Source of the DNA: Granulicatella balaenopterae
GTDB lineage: Bacteria > Bacillota > Bacilli > Lactobacillales > Aerococcaceae
DNA length: 64,000 nucleotides
Assembly: GCF_900111135.1 (NCBI RefSeq)
Contig: NZ_FOGF01000006.1
Coordinates: 1 to 64,000, forward strand
Direction of reading: 5' to 3'
Shown one piece after another: positions 50,878-60,218 of the stretch. A program made the translations under genes and the position numbers. Position 1 is the stretch's first letter. Each line of letters opens with the position of its first letter. Below the pieces are notes generated by a model. It ran no database searches. It was not told the origin of the DNA and saw nothing but the letters and a program-made list of their open reading frames with translations.

Positions 50878-50959
50878 TTCTACACAAAAAAAGCCTAGCT
50901 ACAAGAAGTTTCTCTCATGGCTAGGCATTTTGTTGGTTATTAAATTATTTTTTGTGTTT
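50878..50959. repeat. 82-bp direct repeat, copy 2 (terminator plus gene 3' end)
   Basis: Identical to 46633 to 46714; includes the same terminator hairpin and the 3' end of the neighbouring surface protein gene (tail HKK). Confidence 0.9.
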
Positions 50960-51637
50960 GATAATTGTTAGGAATCCTAATCCTGCTACTAATGAAGTAA
51001 CGCTTAATACGCTGGCTACTTGTTTACCGTTTGTTTTTCTTAGGGCTACTTCTTCGACAGTTAATTCTTCTGTTGGACCAGTCTGTGGAATGACAACTTC
51101 TGGGATTGTCGGTGCATCGTCTACTGCTACAACTTCTTCTGATGGTCCTTCTGTTGCTGGAGTGGTTGCTTGTACTGGTTCTTCTTTTGTAATTTCTTGT
51201 GTTGGTGCTTGGGTTGTAACTTCTTGTGTTGGTGCTTGGGTTGTAACTTCTTGTGTTTGTGGAGCTACAACTGCAGGTGCAACTGTTTCTTCTACCACTT
51301 CTTTGACTGGTGCTTCTTCTACTACTTCTTCTGTTTGTTCTTCTAAAGATGGGTTATATGTGTGTGGAATGACTACCTCTGGAATAGTTGGTGCATTGTC
51401 TACTGCTACAACTTCTTCTGATGGTCCTTCCGCTGCTGGATTTGGAGGTGTTACTTCTCCATCTGTTCTTGGAATAACAATTTCTGGAATAGTTGGTGCA
51501 TTGTCTACTGCTACAACTTCTTCTGATGGTCCTTCTGCTGCTGGATTAGGTGCTTCTTGTGCATGAACACCTACTTGGCCAAAACCTACTGTTACCATCA
51601 TTCCTGCTACTATTAAGATATTCTTCATCTTTTTCAT
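50945..51637 (-). CDS. Secreted repeat protein with C-terminal membrane anchor, 230 aa
   Basis: Signal peptide (about residues 1 to 27, ending VHAQ). Three copies of AEGPSEEVVAVDNAPTIPEV (the last with DDAP) are interleaved with acidic and glutamine/threonine-rich repeats (TQEVTTQAP). The C-terminus has a hydrophobic span (VASVLSVTSLVAGLGFLTII) and KHKK. Before the span is LRKTNGKQ instead of LPXTG; IPQTGP occurs 25 residues earlier. It could be sorted through a variant motif or simply remain in the membrane. Its gene end is shared with the adhesin gene through the 82-bp repeat. Confidence 0.8.
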   Translation of the reverse strand: MKKMKNILIVAGMMVTVGFGQVGVHAQEAPNPAAEGPSEEVVAVDNAPTIPEIVIPRTDGEVTPPNPAAEGPSEEVVAVDNAPTIPEVVIPHTYNPSLEEQTEEVVEEAPVKEVVEETVAPAVVAPQTQEVTTQAPTQEVTTQAPTQEITKEEPVQATTPATEGPSEEVVAVDDAPTIPEVVIPQTGPTEELTVEEVALRKTNGKQVASVLSVTSLVAGLGFLTIIKHKK

Positions 51638-51926
51638 TTATCCCACAACCTTTTCTCTGTATTTTATATTTGACTATTTTTTATTTAATTATTATCTTTT
51701 TTTGTAATTATGTACAAAATATTCATCTCTTTGACTATATTATTACATTAATAATGCCTTTTGTCTAGATGTAAACGCATGTAATTTTAATTTTTTGGAC
51801 ACATTTTAGGTTTTTGTGGGTTTTCATCACTTTTTTATCTGTTGCATCATAAAAAGGCCGCCACTCCATTTGCACCTATTGCAGAATAGACTGTCAGCCT
51901 TTATTATTTTTAGTGTTTACTAAATT

Positions 51927-53264
51927 TTAGAAACTTCCGCTTGTGCCCCCATGACTGGTTCCTAATGAGCCGCTATGAGTACTTGAGCCACCACTTGAAT
52001 TTTTTGTTTCTATTACACGTGAGGTTGTGACACGATTAATAAATTGGTCATGTTGATGGTGAATCACTAAGCTACCTTGTTTTGTATAATCGGCTGCACT
52101 TGCTTGTTCGTATACGCTCGTTAGTTTACTTTTTTGATAAATTGCCAAGCCAAATGCGATTGCAAATCCAGCAACTACTTCTACTAGATATACTAGTGGG
52201 TTCAATGGCATTTTCGGTACATTGTCAACATCATACGGTTCGCCAGTTTTTGCTTGTTGGATAAATTGTTCACTTAAATTTACAAAAGTTATTACTGCAG
52301 AATAAAAATCATCATCCCCCAAATCACCAATCATCTGTTCTACGATAAAGACCAATCCTGCATCGGTAAAAGCCGTAATGCCAAATCCAGTTGTACTAAT
52401 CGCATAATCTCTTTCCCCCGTACTAATCAATAGTAATATACCATCATGACTCGCACCATAACCGTAACCATTATCATCATAATAATCATCAGCAAATTCA
52501 GTGGCTGTCTTATCTCCTAATGAATCCACAAAGACGACGACCACATCGCATTGTTCTTGTTGGCTAATCGTTTGTAGCTTTTGTTCGATTTGATCTGAAT
52601 CTTCTTGGCCAAACACATGCGCCATATCCACCAAATAAGGTAATTCTTTTTGGTTACCGCTTAGAGTCGCGGTTGTCGCCGTTTCCTCGGTCGTGCCTTC
52701 TTCTGCAGTTGTACTAGCTTCCTCAGTTGTGCTCTCCTTCCCTGTTAAGCTTTCTGAGTCGCTTGGTAACGCCCCTTGTCCCGCTACGAAATCTGGATAG
52801 TCTTGGTTAATTCGTTTAAATGTTTTACTTACTGAAGTCAAATACGCTTGAACCCCATCATAATAGCTTGAACCATCCAAATAATTATCTAAAGCTTCAT
52901 CCAACTCGGCATCTGTGACATATTCTTCCAACCCATTCAAAAAATTCACATAATTCATCTTCTCTTGATGATCACGTAATAATACAACACCCGGCTCGCC
53001 TTCATAAAAGCTATTATACACAAGGTCTGCATAATCAAAGCCGTCTTGGTCTCCCATATCTTCTATGGCAATATACATCGCATTATAGCCTAAATCATCC
53101 TTAATCTGATTCGCCTGTTCATTCAGTTTAAATAACTCTTCTGTCGTTAATAACTCACATTCATCCAACACAAAAACATCATTCACCGCTTGAACATTCG
53201 AGCAAGGGAGCATTAGCAATAATGCAATCACAATACCAATTATCCATTGTACTTTATCTTTCAT
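51927..53264 (-). CDS. Double TPM-domain membrane protein (YdjH-like)
   Basis: 445 aa. Signal peptide or anchor (about 8 to 26). First TPM-like domain about 28 to 150 (FVLDECELLTTEELFKLNEQ, EGEPGVVLLRD). A Thr/Glu-rich linker follows (about 165 to 200). The second TPM domain spans about 205 to 345 (VDMAHVFGQEDSDQIEQKL, CDVVVVFVDSLGDKTATEFA, GHDGILLLISTGERDYAIST-like). Then come a membrane span (LVYLVEVVAGFAIAFGLAIYQ) and a Ser/Gly/His tail. Bacillus YdjH has this fold and is encoded with SPFH and zinc-ribbon partners in a membrane stress operon. Confidence 0.85.
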   Translation of the reverse strand: MKDKVQWIIGIVIALLLMLPCSNVQAVNDVFVLDECELLTTEELFKLNEQANQIKDDLGYNAMYIAIEDMGDQDGFDYADLVYNSFYEGEPGVVLLRDHQEKMNYVNFLNGLEEYVTDAELDEALDNYLDGSSYYDGVQAYLTSVSKTFKRINQDYPDFVAGQGALPSDSESLTGKESTTEEASTTAEEGTTEETATTATLSGNQKELPYLVDMAHVFGQEDSDQIEQKLQTISQQEQCDVVVVFVDSLGDKTATEFADDYYDDNGYGYGASHDGILLLISTGERDYAISTTGFGITAFTDAGLVFIVEQMIGDLGDDDFYSAVITFVNLSEQFIQQAKTGEPYDVDNVPKMPLNPLVYLVEVVAGFAIAFGLAIYQKSKLTSVYEQASAADYTKQGSLVIHHQHDQFINRVTTSRVIETKNSSGGSSTHSGSLGTSHGGTSGSF

Positions 53265-53279
53265 CGCTATCTCCCTCCC

Positions 53280-54407
53280 CTATAAAAAGAAATGAATTAA
53301 CATCGTCAAAGCAATTAAACCTACACTAAAAATACTACCGCGAATGCCAATATATTTATAAAACAGACTTTTATCAACTGGTAAATCTCCCACAATCTTA
53401 CCAGTTTGACCATTCATCGCAAATAGATAATTTTTGCCATTCCAACTTGTATTCAAAATCCACACCGGGTACAAACTATAAAAATATTTTGCATCATTAA
53501 CAGTGACTGAGCTAGTATTTACCCCTACACTTGTATAACCTTCTACCGTTCTCCTAAATTCATCTTCACAACTAGCTGTCACACGTTCCTTCGCCCGATT
53601 AAAACGTTCTTCCATATTCACATCATAACGATCCGCCAAATATCCCGCCAAATAAGCTGCTTTAAATGGAATTGCATCCGTAAAATTATACGGCTCTACC
53701 GACTCCATCAAATCATCGGCCATCTTAGCTGATGCATCAGTTGGAATATGGTCAAATGATAAACAACCTTCACGCTCACATAAGAAATAATCTGTCTCCG
53801 TATATTCAGTATCTCCACTACGCCATCTACGTACACGTTCACAATCATAGGTTATTTGAGCTTGACAATCGACATCAAATAGCCAAAACGGCACGTAAAT
53901 CCCTTTTATCTCATCAATATGGTTTTGGGCTTTAAAGACACGTGGTAAGAATATCTTATCTTTTAAATGTTCGAAATAAGCCGCCTTAGCATCCTTTTTA
54001 TTAAGCTTAAATGGAATAATATAGTCTGGCTTTAAATCGCCACTAAACTGCCCCTTCATCACAATTCGATTATCACAATATGGACAAGTTGTTGCACCAC
54101 TCGTTTCCTCAGCAATAATCTCACCACCACAAGATTCACATTGATAAATACGCATTCCATCAGTCTCGCCTGCTTCCCAAGTTGCTTCATTTGCAGACTG
54201 CCAATTAACGCTATCTTGCTGGTTTTCAGCGCCATTTTGACTTGTCATATTAGTACTTTCCTCAGTATTTTGACTTGCTGCCAGTACTTCAAATTCTTCT
54301 ACGCTCATCTTTGTATCGCAATAGGGACAGCTCATTTGCTGGCTATTACTATCAAATTCCATCGCACCGCCACATGCTGGGCATTTGTATTCTTCGATAT
54401 GAGACAT
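53280..54407 (-). CDS. Zinc-ribbon membrane protein (YdjG-like, TFIIB-type zinc domains)
   Basis: 375 aa. Two zinc ribbons: CPACGG...CPYCD (about 9 to 32) and CESCGG...CPYCD (about 90 to 115). A large soluble domain (PDYIIPFKLNKKDAKAAYFE, IYVPFWLFDVDCQAQITYDC, YFYSLYPVWILNTSWNGKNY) and a C-terminal membrane span (GSIFSVGLIALTMLIHFFL) follow. Matches YdjG-type proteins, which recruit PspA in Bacillus. It precedes the TPM gene by 16 bases. Confidence 0.85.
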   Translation of the reverse strand: MSHIEEYKCPACGGAMEFDSNSQQMSCPYCDTKMSVEEFEVLAASQNTEESTNMTSQNGAENQQDSVNWQSANEATWEAGETDGMRIYQCESCGGEIIAEETSGATTCPYCDNRIVMKGQFSGDLKPDYIIPFKLNKKDAKAAYFEHLKDKIFLPRVFKAQNHIDEIKGIYVPFWLFDVDCQAQITYDCERVRRWRSGDTEYTETDYFLCEREGCLSFDHIPTDASAKMADDLMESVEPYNFTDAIPFKAAYLAGYLADRYDVNMEERFNRAKERVTASCEDEFRRTVEGYTSVGVNTSSVTVNDAKYFYSLYPVWILNTSWNGKNYLFAMNGQTGKIVGDLPVDKSLFYKYIGIRGSIFSVGLIALTMLIHFFL

Positions 54408-54552
54408 TTCCTCACTTCCTTTCTACATATAAACAAGATAAACAAGGTGATAGTTTGCGTGTTTGATGATGTTTGAGGTGAAATGTATGGCTGTTCTACC
54501 ACCTTGTTTCTATTCCATACGACAATTAGTATTGCCGCATCAACATCCCAGA

Positions 54553-55548
54553 TTAGATTAAATCATTCCAATCGATTGTGTCACCACACATTGGGCAGAA
54601 TTTTGGCTGGGTCTCTTCATTTGGTGCCATCCAGCCACATTTATCGCAGTGAATTCTTACAGCATTTGGATTGGCGTTTTGATGGTTTATTACTTCATAT
54701 CCTGGGCTCATGTCGCATTGACTGAGGCAGGCTGGTTGGTTAAAGTCGCGATATACATGGTTCATTCCGCCTTGTTGGTTTGTGCCACTATATCCTTGGT
54801 TCATTCCGCCTTGTTGGGGGTAGCTTGGTTGATTCATATCGCTATATGGGTGGGGTATGCCACCTTGCTGTAAATAGCTTGGTTGGTTCATTCCGCCATG
54901 GATTGGCATTCTCATATTACCCGGAAAGCCATGATTCCCCATTCCCGTGAGAGTATTCCCACTAGTTAACGCCATTGTGATCTGACGAGCGGTATTTTCC
55001 ATTTGCATCATTTGTTGGCGGTCTTCTCCCTCAACTTCAAATGAATTAATTTGGAAGTCCATATCATCAAACCATGGATGATTAACGGTCATTTTTATCC
55101 AATAATCATAACGATATGAAAATCTTGGTGGATTATAACTGACCCAATCACCATCATTATCACGATACTTTTCTTCACGACGATCTTCATCGATATCTAA
55201 TAGACAATTCACTACACTACTTAAATCAACAATATCTGGATTTGTTTCTTTGTTCATAGCACGAGATACACTAAACCACCCATGACGCTGATCAATATAT
55301 ACATGATAGCCATTATCAGTTGGAATATCAGTTGTGATAGTAAAGTCTGCTACTTTTTGCATGTTTTCTTCACGATAAGCTAATTGTTGTCTAATGGCAT
55401 CAACCGTACTATGGCGACGTTCTTCAAACCATGGCGATAATTTTTTGGCACATGATTTACAGAGATTCCCATCATCTAGTTTACGGTTTCCTAACATACC
55501 AATTTTTTCACCACAAATATCACAAGTTTTTTTATCGAAAAACCCCAT
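54553..55548 (-). CDS. DUF4428 zinc-binding protein with C-terminal zinc ribbon
   Basis: 331 aa. The N-terminal DUF4428-type domain has CDICGEKIGMLGNRKLDDGNLCKSC. The middle is an alpha/beta domain with GYHVYIDQRHGWFSVSRAM and YDYWIKMTVNHPWFDDM, followed by a Met/Pro/Gln/Gly-rich repeat stretch (NQPSYLQQGG, NQPSYPQQGG). A C-terminal zinc ribbon (CDKCGWMAPN...FCPMCGD) closes the protein. The ribbon is nearly the same as that of the SPFH protein encoded next, suggesting that both bind a common partner. Confidence 0.8.
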   Translation of the reverse strand: MGFFDKKTCDICGEKIGMLGNRKLDDGNLCKSCAKKLSPWFEERRHSTVDAIRQQLAYREENMQKVADFTITTDIPTDNGYHVYIDQRHGWFSVSRAMNKETNPDIVDLSSVVNCLLDIDEDRREEKYRDNDGDWVSYNPPRFSYRYDYWIKMTVNHPWFDDMDFQINSFEVEGEDRQQMMQMENTARQITMALTSGNTLTGMGNHGFPGNMRMPIHGGMNQPSYLQQGGIPHPYSDMNQPSYPQQGGMNQGYSGTNQQGGMNHVYRDFNQPACLSQCDMSPGYEVINHQNANPNAVRIHCDKCGWMAPNEETQPKFCPMCGDTIDWNDLI

Positions 55549-55574
55549 TTCTAACGCTTCCTTTCTATTGTTTT

Positions 55575-56933
55575 TTAAGCTATATCTAAATCATTAAATG
55601 GATCGCCACATTGCGGACAGAATTTAGGAAGATTATGTGGGTCTGTTGGTTGCCAGCCACATTTATCGCAGTGGTATGTCTTTTCTATTGGTTTTTTTGT
55701 GCCACATTCAGTACAGAATTTACCAGTATTTTGGGTTCCACATTGACAGAGCCATCTAGCATCCGCTTTTGGAAGTGTTTTTTTGGTGCCGCATTCGGTG
55801 CAGAATTTACCGCTATTTTGGTGGCCGCAACTACATGTCCAACTGTCGGCGGTATTTTGTGCTGAGGCCGAGGCTGTTTGTTGTTGATGGTATTTTTCTT
55901 GTTCCATATATTGCTGTTGTTGGCCTTGTTGGTAGAAACCTTGTGCTGCTTGAAAGCCACCTGCTCCTCCTCCAGGCATCATTCCCATTCCCATAAAGCC
56001 GGTCATAGCACCATTTGGGTTAGAAGCAGCTTGTTCCATGGCAGTAGCTGTTGCATCCGTCATTCGTCCCGCCATCATATAGGGATTACTACCCATTGAC
56101 ACTGCATCTTCCATTTGGTTGATTTTCTTCATATCTTCTGGAGTTAAAGTAATTGGATTTAGAGCAATTTTTTCGATGGTGATACCACGTCGCTCTTCCC
56201 ATTCTTCCTTCAAGGTATGATTCATGGCTTGTTTCAATTCGTGCGTATGGGCTGGTATTTGCGAAGGACGTAATTCTAATTCAGATAATTCAGCAAAAGC
56301 AGGCATTAACGCATCAATAAATTCTGTCTTCAATTGACTATCGATTTCTTCACGCAAAAATTCACGCTCAACATTACCACATACTTGATAGAATAATAAT
56401 GGATTAGTGATACGATATGAATAGACGCCATTGCAACGCACTTGAACTGTTCTACTAAAGCCGACTTTTTTATTCACAACATCAAACATAAATGGATTAG
56501 CGGTACCGAATTTATTATCCATAATCTCTTTGGTATTAAAATAATACACACGTTGATCCTTCCCAGTATCTCCCCCATAGGTAAACCGTTTACCAAATTC
56601 TTTAAATGCCTGACTGATACTTTCACTTAAGTCACCAGTAAATAAACTAGGTTCTAAATCAGTATTGTAAGTAAATTCTCCAGGTTCTGCACAAATATCA
56701 ACAATCTTACCTTGCTCGACGATAATCATACATTGACCATCTGCAACCGCAATGCCTGAACCATTAGAAATCACATTCTCGCTACCATTTGTATTAGACG
56801 AACGTGATCCAGTACGTTTTTGACCCTTGACAACCAAAACATCTGAAGACAATGCATCACAATAGAAGAATTCCTTCCACTGATCCGCCATTGTTCCTGC
56901 TACTGCACCAATTCCTGCTTTTATTAAGCCCAT
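55575..56933 (-). CDS. SPFH-domain protein with three zinc ribbons (YdjI-like)
   Basis: 452 aa. The SPFH/virion-core domain spans about residues 25 to 275 (GKIVDICAEPGEFTYNTDL, CNGVYSYRITNPLLFYQVCG, WEERRGITIEKIALNPITL). A Gly/Met/Gln-rich linker follows (GFMGMGMMPGGGAGGF), then three zinc ribbons (CSCGHQNSGKFCTECG, CQCGTQNTGKFCTECG, CDKCGWQP...FCPQCGD). Bacillus YdjI has this layout and forms membrane assemblies with YdjG, YdjH and the PspA-like YdjF; no PspA gene lies here. GAGGAGG precedes the ATG. Confidence 0.88.
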   Translation of the reverse strand: MGLIKAGIGAVAGTMADQWKEFFYCDALSSDVLVVKGQKRTGSRSSNTNGSENVISNGSGIAVADGQCMIIVEQGKIVDICAEPGEFTYNTDLEPSLFTGDLSESISQAFKEFGKRFTYGGDTGKDQRVYYFNTKEIMDNKFGTANPFMFDVVNKKVGFSRTVQVRCNGVYSYRITNPLLFYQVCGNVEREFLREEIDSQLKTEFIDALMPAFAELSELELRPSQIPAHTHELKQAMNHTLKEEWEERRGITIEKIALNPITLTPEDMKKINQMEDAVSMGSNPYMMAGRMTDATATAMEQAASNPNGAMTGFMGMGMMPGGGAGGFQAAQGFYQQGQQQQYMEQEKYHQQQTASASAQNTADSWTCSCGHQNSGKFCTECGTKKTLPKADARWLCQCGTQNTGKFCTECGTKKPIEKTYHCDKCGWQPTDPHNLPKFCPQCGDPFNDLDIA

Positions 56934-57008
56934 GTTAATCCCTCCTCTTAACTTTCTAACGCATTAATTTGACGTTAACCTTTTACCTCTAACTATTCAC
57001 AAACTTTT

Positions 57009-57470
57009 TTAGCGCGAAACCAATGAATGCTGACACCATTTAATCCCTTTAACTAATTGCTGCAAATTCTGAAATTCCTTCAAACCATCTATATACCTCA
57101 TGGATGGCGTAATACTTAATTGCCCTACCAATGAGTGAATCTCGCCCAATCGATCTTTAATATCAATCCGAAAATACCCCATCGATAAGGACTTCTGCTC
57201 TTCTTGACAGGGATACGATAACGAAAAACACTTATCATGATAATAGAATTCAAACTTATCATAATCACTTTTATCAGCAATCAATAATGCCATATCCTTC
57301 ATATCTACATCAATTGATATTAAAAAACGTCCCATACGATCTTCAATAAATAATTGTGTTGGATTACTACCAGCCATCCCTTCCACTGAAAAACGCAAAG
57401 AACTAACCTCAGGAAAATAAAAACCATTAAAATAAATCATATCATCTGAACGAATACCATCAGCAGCCAT
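57009..57470 (-). CDS. Hypothetical protein, first gene of the YdjGHI-like cluster
   Basis: 153 aa, preceded by GGGGGG-type ribosome binding site. Beta-rich (YFNGFYFPEVSSLRFSVEG, DRMGRFLISIDVDMKDMA, CFSLSYPCQEE) with a short helical end. No family recognised. It is 75 bases upstream of the SPFH gene on the same strand and so may belong to the envelope operon. Confidence 0.6.
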   Translation of the reverse strand: MAADGIRSDDMIYFNGFYFPEVSSLRFSVEGMAGSNPTQLFIEDRMGRFLISIDVDMKDMALLIADKSDYDKFEFYYHDKCFSLSYPCQEEQKSLSMGYFRIDIKDRLGEIHSLVGQLSITPSMRYIDGLKEFQNLQQLVKGIKWCQHSLVSR

Positions 57471-57649
57471 CTATTTTCCCCCCTTCTCACGAAATTTTTT
57501 AGCTGATAAAACAATTCGCTGTAACCTTCTAATCGTTTTCTCACTTTAATTGTAACCTCTTTACTACATTTCCGCCCTACCCACTATGGATAGTCTTACA
57601 AAAAAATAATGCTAAAATGGCTTAATAGTAACATTTTTTCCAGTACAAA

Positions 57650-57678
57650 TTGAAACTAACTGCGATAAATTATATAAT
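57650..57678 (+). promoter_or_regulatory. Promoter of the two-component system operon
   Basis: TTGAAA (57650 to 57655), 17-bp spacer, TATAAT (57673 to 57678), a strong sigma-A match about 40 bases before the first ATG. Confidence 0.75.
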
Positions 57679-57717
57679 GAAACTAAGAAATATTAGATTT
57701 GAAAAGAGGTGAAAAAG

Positions 57718-60204
57718 ATGAATAAACAAATTTATCCCATTATTTTGCAATTTATTTTCTTTTTTTTAATCATAATTGTAAGCGTTATCCCGTTCAGTAA
57801 TGTTTATGCAATACCTAATTTTCAATCTGAAGCTCCAACAATAGACATCACTAGAAAAAGAATGGTTTACGGAGAAATAACTCCATATACTGAGTTGATC
57901 TGCCACAAAATGTCACAGCAGAACACTCATTTTGTCTGCCAAGAGGATACTGATTGGCGCAGTAATATCTATCAAGGATTACAGCAACAACAGATTTACG
58001 CCGTCTCAGATATTGAAGCCTTCCCTGCCATCAAAAGTCAACTGTCTTATTATTGGTATCCACAAGTATTAGTTACACCGATTATTGCTTTAGACCTCGA
58101 CCAAATGAATTCCCAGACTTATCCCATAACTGGGTGGCGTGATTTAGAAGATAGCGACTACCCAATTGGTATCAATGCCTCCTCTACTGAATTAATTCAA
58201 CTTTTAGCAGCAATTTCCTATGGTTTAGAAGGAGAAGAATTTACTACAGATAGTGCGATTCAGTTCTTACAAAAGATCAATCTACAAGAAAATACTGACA
58301 GCACACCAATTATTCTTTGTTTTGATTGTGATGCTGTAAAGCTTATTCAAGAAGGACGTCATTTAAAAATTATTGTGCCAAAAGAAGGAACTATTTCCTA
58401 TCAATTAGGGCTTTTGAGCAATATTTTATTAACAGATGAATTACCGGATGCGCACTATTTACAAATGCAATTACGCTTACTGGATGGAACGACTACTAAT
58501 CCCTACTATCCAGCAAGTGAAGCTTACAAGCATACAACAAAGATTACTGATTACCATCATTTTCACCAGCAAATGAAGCGTACCGGCGCCAAATTTAGAC
58601 GCTTAGTAAGACATATTAGACTATATTCGGCAGCTGATGATAAAGAGAGTATTCTATTTGCTATGATAGCTATTATCTTAACTTTAGCATGGCTAGAATA
58701 TGCCTTGTACCGAGCGATTAATCCGAATTTTAGGCGGGCGATTCTGATTTTAGGCTTGATGATTATTGGGTGGATTCTGGTGAGGATGTTTAAATATCAA
58801 TTAATTGGCTTAAACGCGATTGGCCGTTATTGTTGGTATAGTTATTATATTTTCCAATTGGCTCATCCTTTAATTCTTTTGTATGTGGCGGATATGATTA
58901 CCCAGTTTGAGCCAAAAAAACAGATGAGTCATTGGTTATATCCATTTTTTATTTTGTACCCAATATTTGTCTTATTAGTATTTACCAATGATTGGCATCG
59001 ACTTGTTTTTAACTTTGATATTCACGGGAATTGGTCAGATATTTATTCTTATCAGCCAGTTTATTATCTGATTTATCTATATGCGGTGAGTGCTTTCTTT
59101 TTAGCAATTTACCTATTAATTAAAAAAAGTCATACACATGCAAATAATTATGCCCTAGTGTTAGTAGTGGCTTGTGTGAGTGTCATTATGCTTTATAGTA
59201 TCTGCTATGTAAAAGGCATCCCCTTTGCCAGAGATAGTGATATTACCATTACTCAATGTCTCTTTTCATTGCTACTCTTTGAAGTTATCTTACAAACAGG
59301 GCTCATTCCAACAAATCGTCACTATCAAGAACTATTCGCAAATGCCCCCCTAAATATGAAAATTATCGACCAAGATGGCCAAGTCTTTCTCAAAGGATTA
59401 ACAGCTACACCACTCTCAGCTAGTGAAAGACAAGTCTTAGCCAACGAAAAAACGGCGGGAAGTATTAAAAAAGATAAGGATAATGTGATTTTCTTACACA
59501 AAATTCATGGTGGGACAATGCTTTGGCAAGAAAATATTACCCAATTACACCAACTGCAAGCTTCCATTGATGAAGCCATCCAGCAACTACTTGCGACCAA
59601 TCATTTATTAGTTAAACAAAAAGAAATTGAACAACAAAAAATTAGCCAGCAAATTACTAGTGATTTATTCAAACATTTAGAAGTACAAATGGAAGAAAAA
59701 AGGCAATTATTACTTAGTGCCATTAGGACATTAGAACAAGCTACTAGCCCAGAAGAAGTCAGTATCTTAACCAGTCATATCACCCTCCTTCTTTGTCATA
59801 TAAAACGACGCTGTAATTTGTTTTTCATTCAAGAAGTCGATCAACAAGTTACACATCAAGAATTACTTATCTATTTGAATGAATTACATCAATTTCTTGA
59901 TGAAAAACAATGCCACTGTCATATCCAAGCCCACTTAGATGGTCATCTAATGGTGGAGGATGCGATTTTATTATATGATTTTTATTTTAGTGTCTTAACC
60001 ACAATTTTAGCGGAGAAGCCTTTTACCATGCTGAGTCAGATACATCATCAAAAGGAGCGGTATCACTTTAGTATTCTGATGGATAAGGCAATTTGTAAAG
60101 AGTTGTTTTCTGAGGAGTTTCTAGAAGCTCTTAGATTAAAAAATGGTCAAATCACCCTGACATCAATGGATGACTTAACCAAAATTACTTGTGAATTTTT
60201 ATAA
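57718..60204 (+). CDS. Membrane sensor protein with extracellular ligand-binding region and degenerate kinase end
   Basis: About 828 aa from ATG 57718 (AGAGGTGA five bases upstream). Signal segment (about 5 to 27). A ~270-residue extracellular region resembling a substrate-binding protein (GEITPYTELICHKM, AVSDIEAFPAIKSQLSYYWY, PIGINASSTELIQLLAA). Seven or eight membrane spans (about 315 to 520), then a cytoplasmic segment with a coiled coil and a DHp-like helix (ITLLLCHIKRRCNLFF). The nucleotide-binding N and G boxes of histidine kinases are not visible, so catalysis is doubtful. It probably works with the next protein as a sensory partner. Confidence 0.75.
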   Translation: MNKQIYPIILQFIFFFLIIIVSVIPFSNVYAIPNFQSEAPTIDITRKRMVYGEITPYTELICHKMSQQNTHFVCQEDTDWRSNIYQGLQQQQIYAVSDIEAFPAIKSQLSYYWYPQVLVTPIIALDLDQMNSQTYPITGWRDLEDSDYPIGINASSTELIQLLAAISYGLEGEEFTTDSAIQFLQKINLQENTDSTPIILCFDCDAVKLIQEGRHLKIIVPKEGTISYQLGLLSNILLTDELPDAHYLQMQLRLLDGTTTNPYYPASEAYKHTTKITDYHHFHQQMKRTGAKFRRLVRHIRLYSAADDKESILFAMIAIILTLAWLEYALYRAINPNFRRAILILGLMIIGWILVRMFKYQLIGLNAIGRYCWYSYYIFQLAHPLILLYVADMITQFEPKKQMSHWLYPFFILYPIFVLLVFTNDWHRLVFNFDIHGNWSDIYSYQPVYYLIYLYAVSAFFLAIYLLIKKSHTHANNYALVLVVACVSVIMLYSICYVKGIPFARDSDITITQCLFSLLLFEVILQTGLIPTNRHYQELFANAPLNMKIIDQDGQVFLKGLTATPLSASERQVLANEKTAGSIKKDKDNVIFLHKIHGGTMLWQENITQLHQLQASIDEAIQQLLATNHLLVKQKEIEQQKISQQITSDLFKHLEVQMEEKRQLLLSAIRTLEQATSPEEVSILTSHITLLLCHIKRRCNLFFIQEVDQQVTHQELLIYLNELHQFLDEKQCHCHIQAHLDGHLMVEDAILLYDFYFSVLTTILAEKPFTMLSQIHHQKERYHFSILMDKAICKELFSEEFLEALRLKNGQITLTSMDDLTKITCEFL

Positions 60205-60218
60205 ATGGAGGTGAGGAT

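Noticed and set aside
50952-51566. 204-codon plus-strand frame opposite the 230-aa surface protein
   Set aside because: Its Ser/Thr/Cys/Gly-rich repeats simply mirror the repeats of the true gene; no ribosome binding site.
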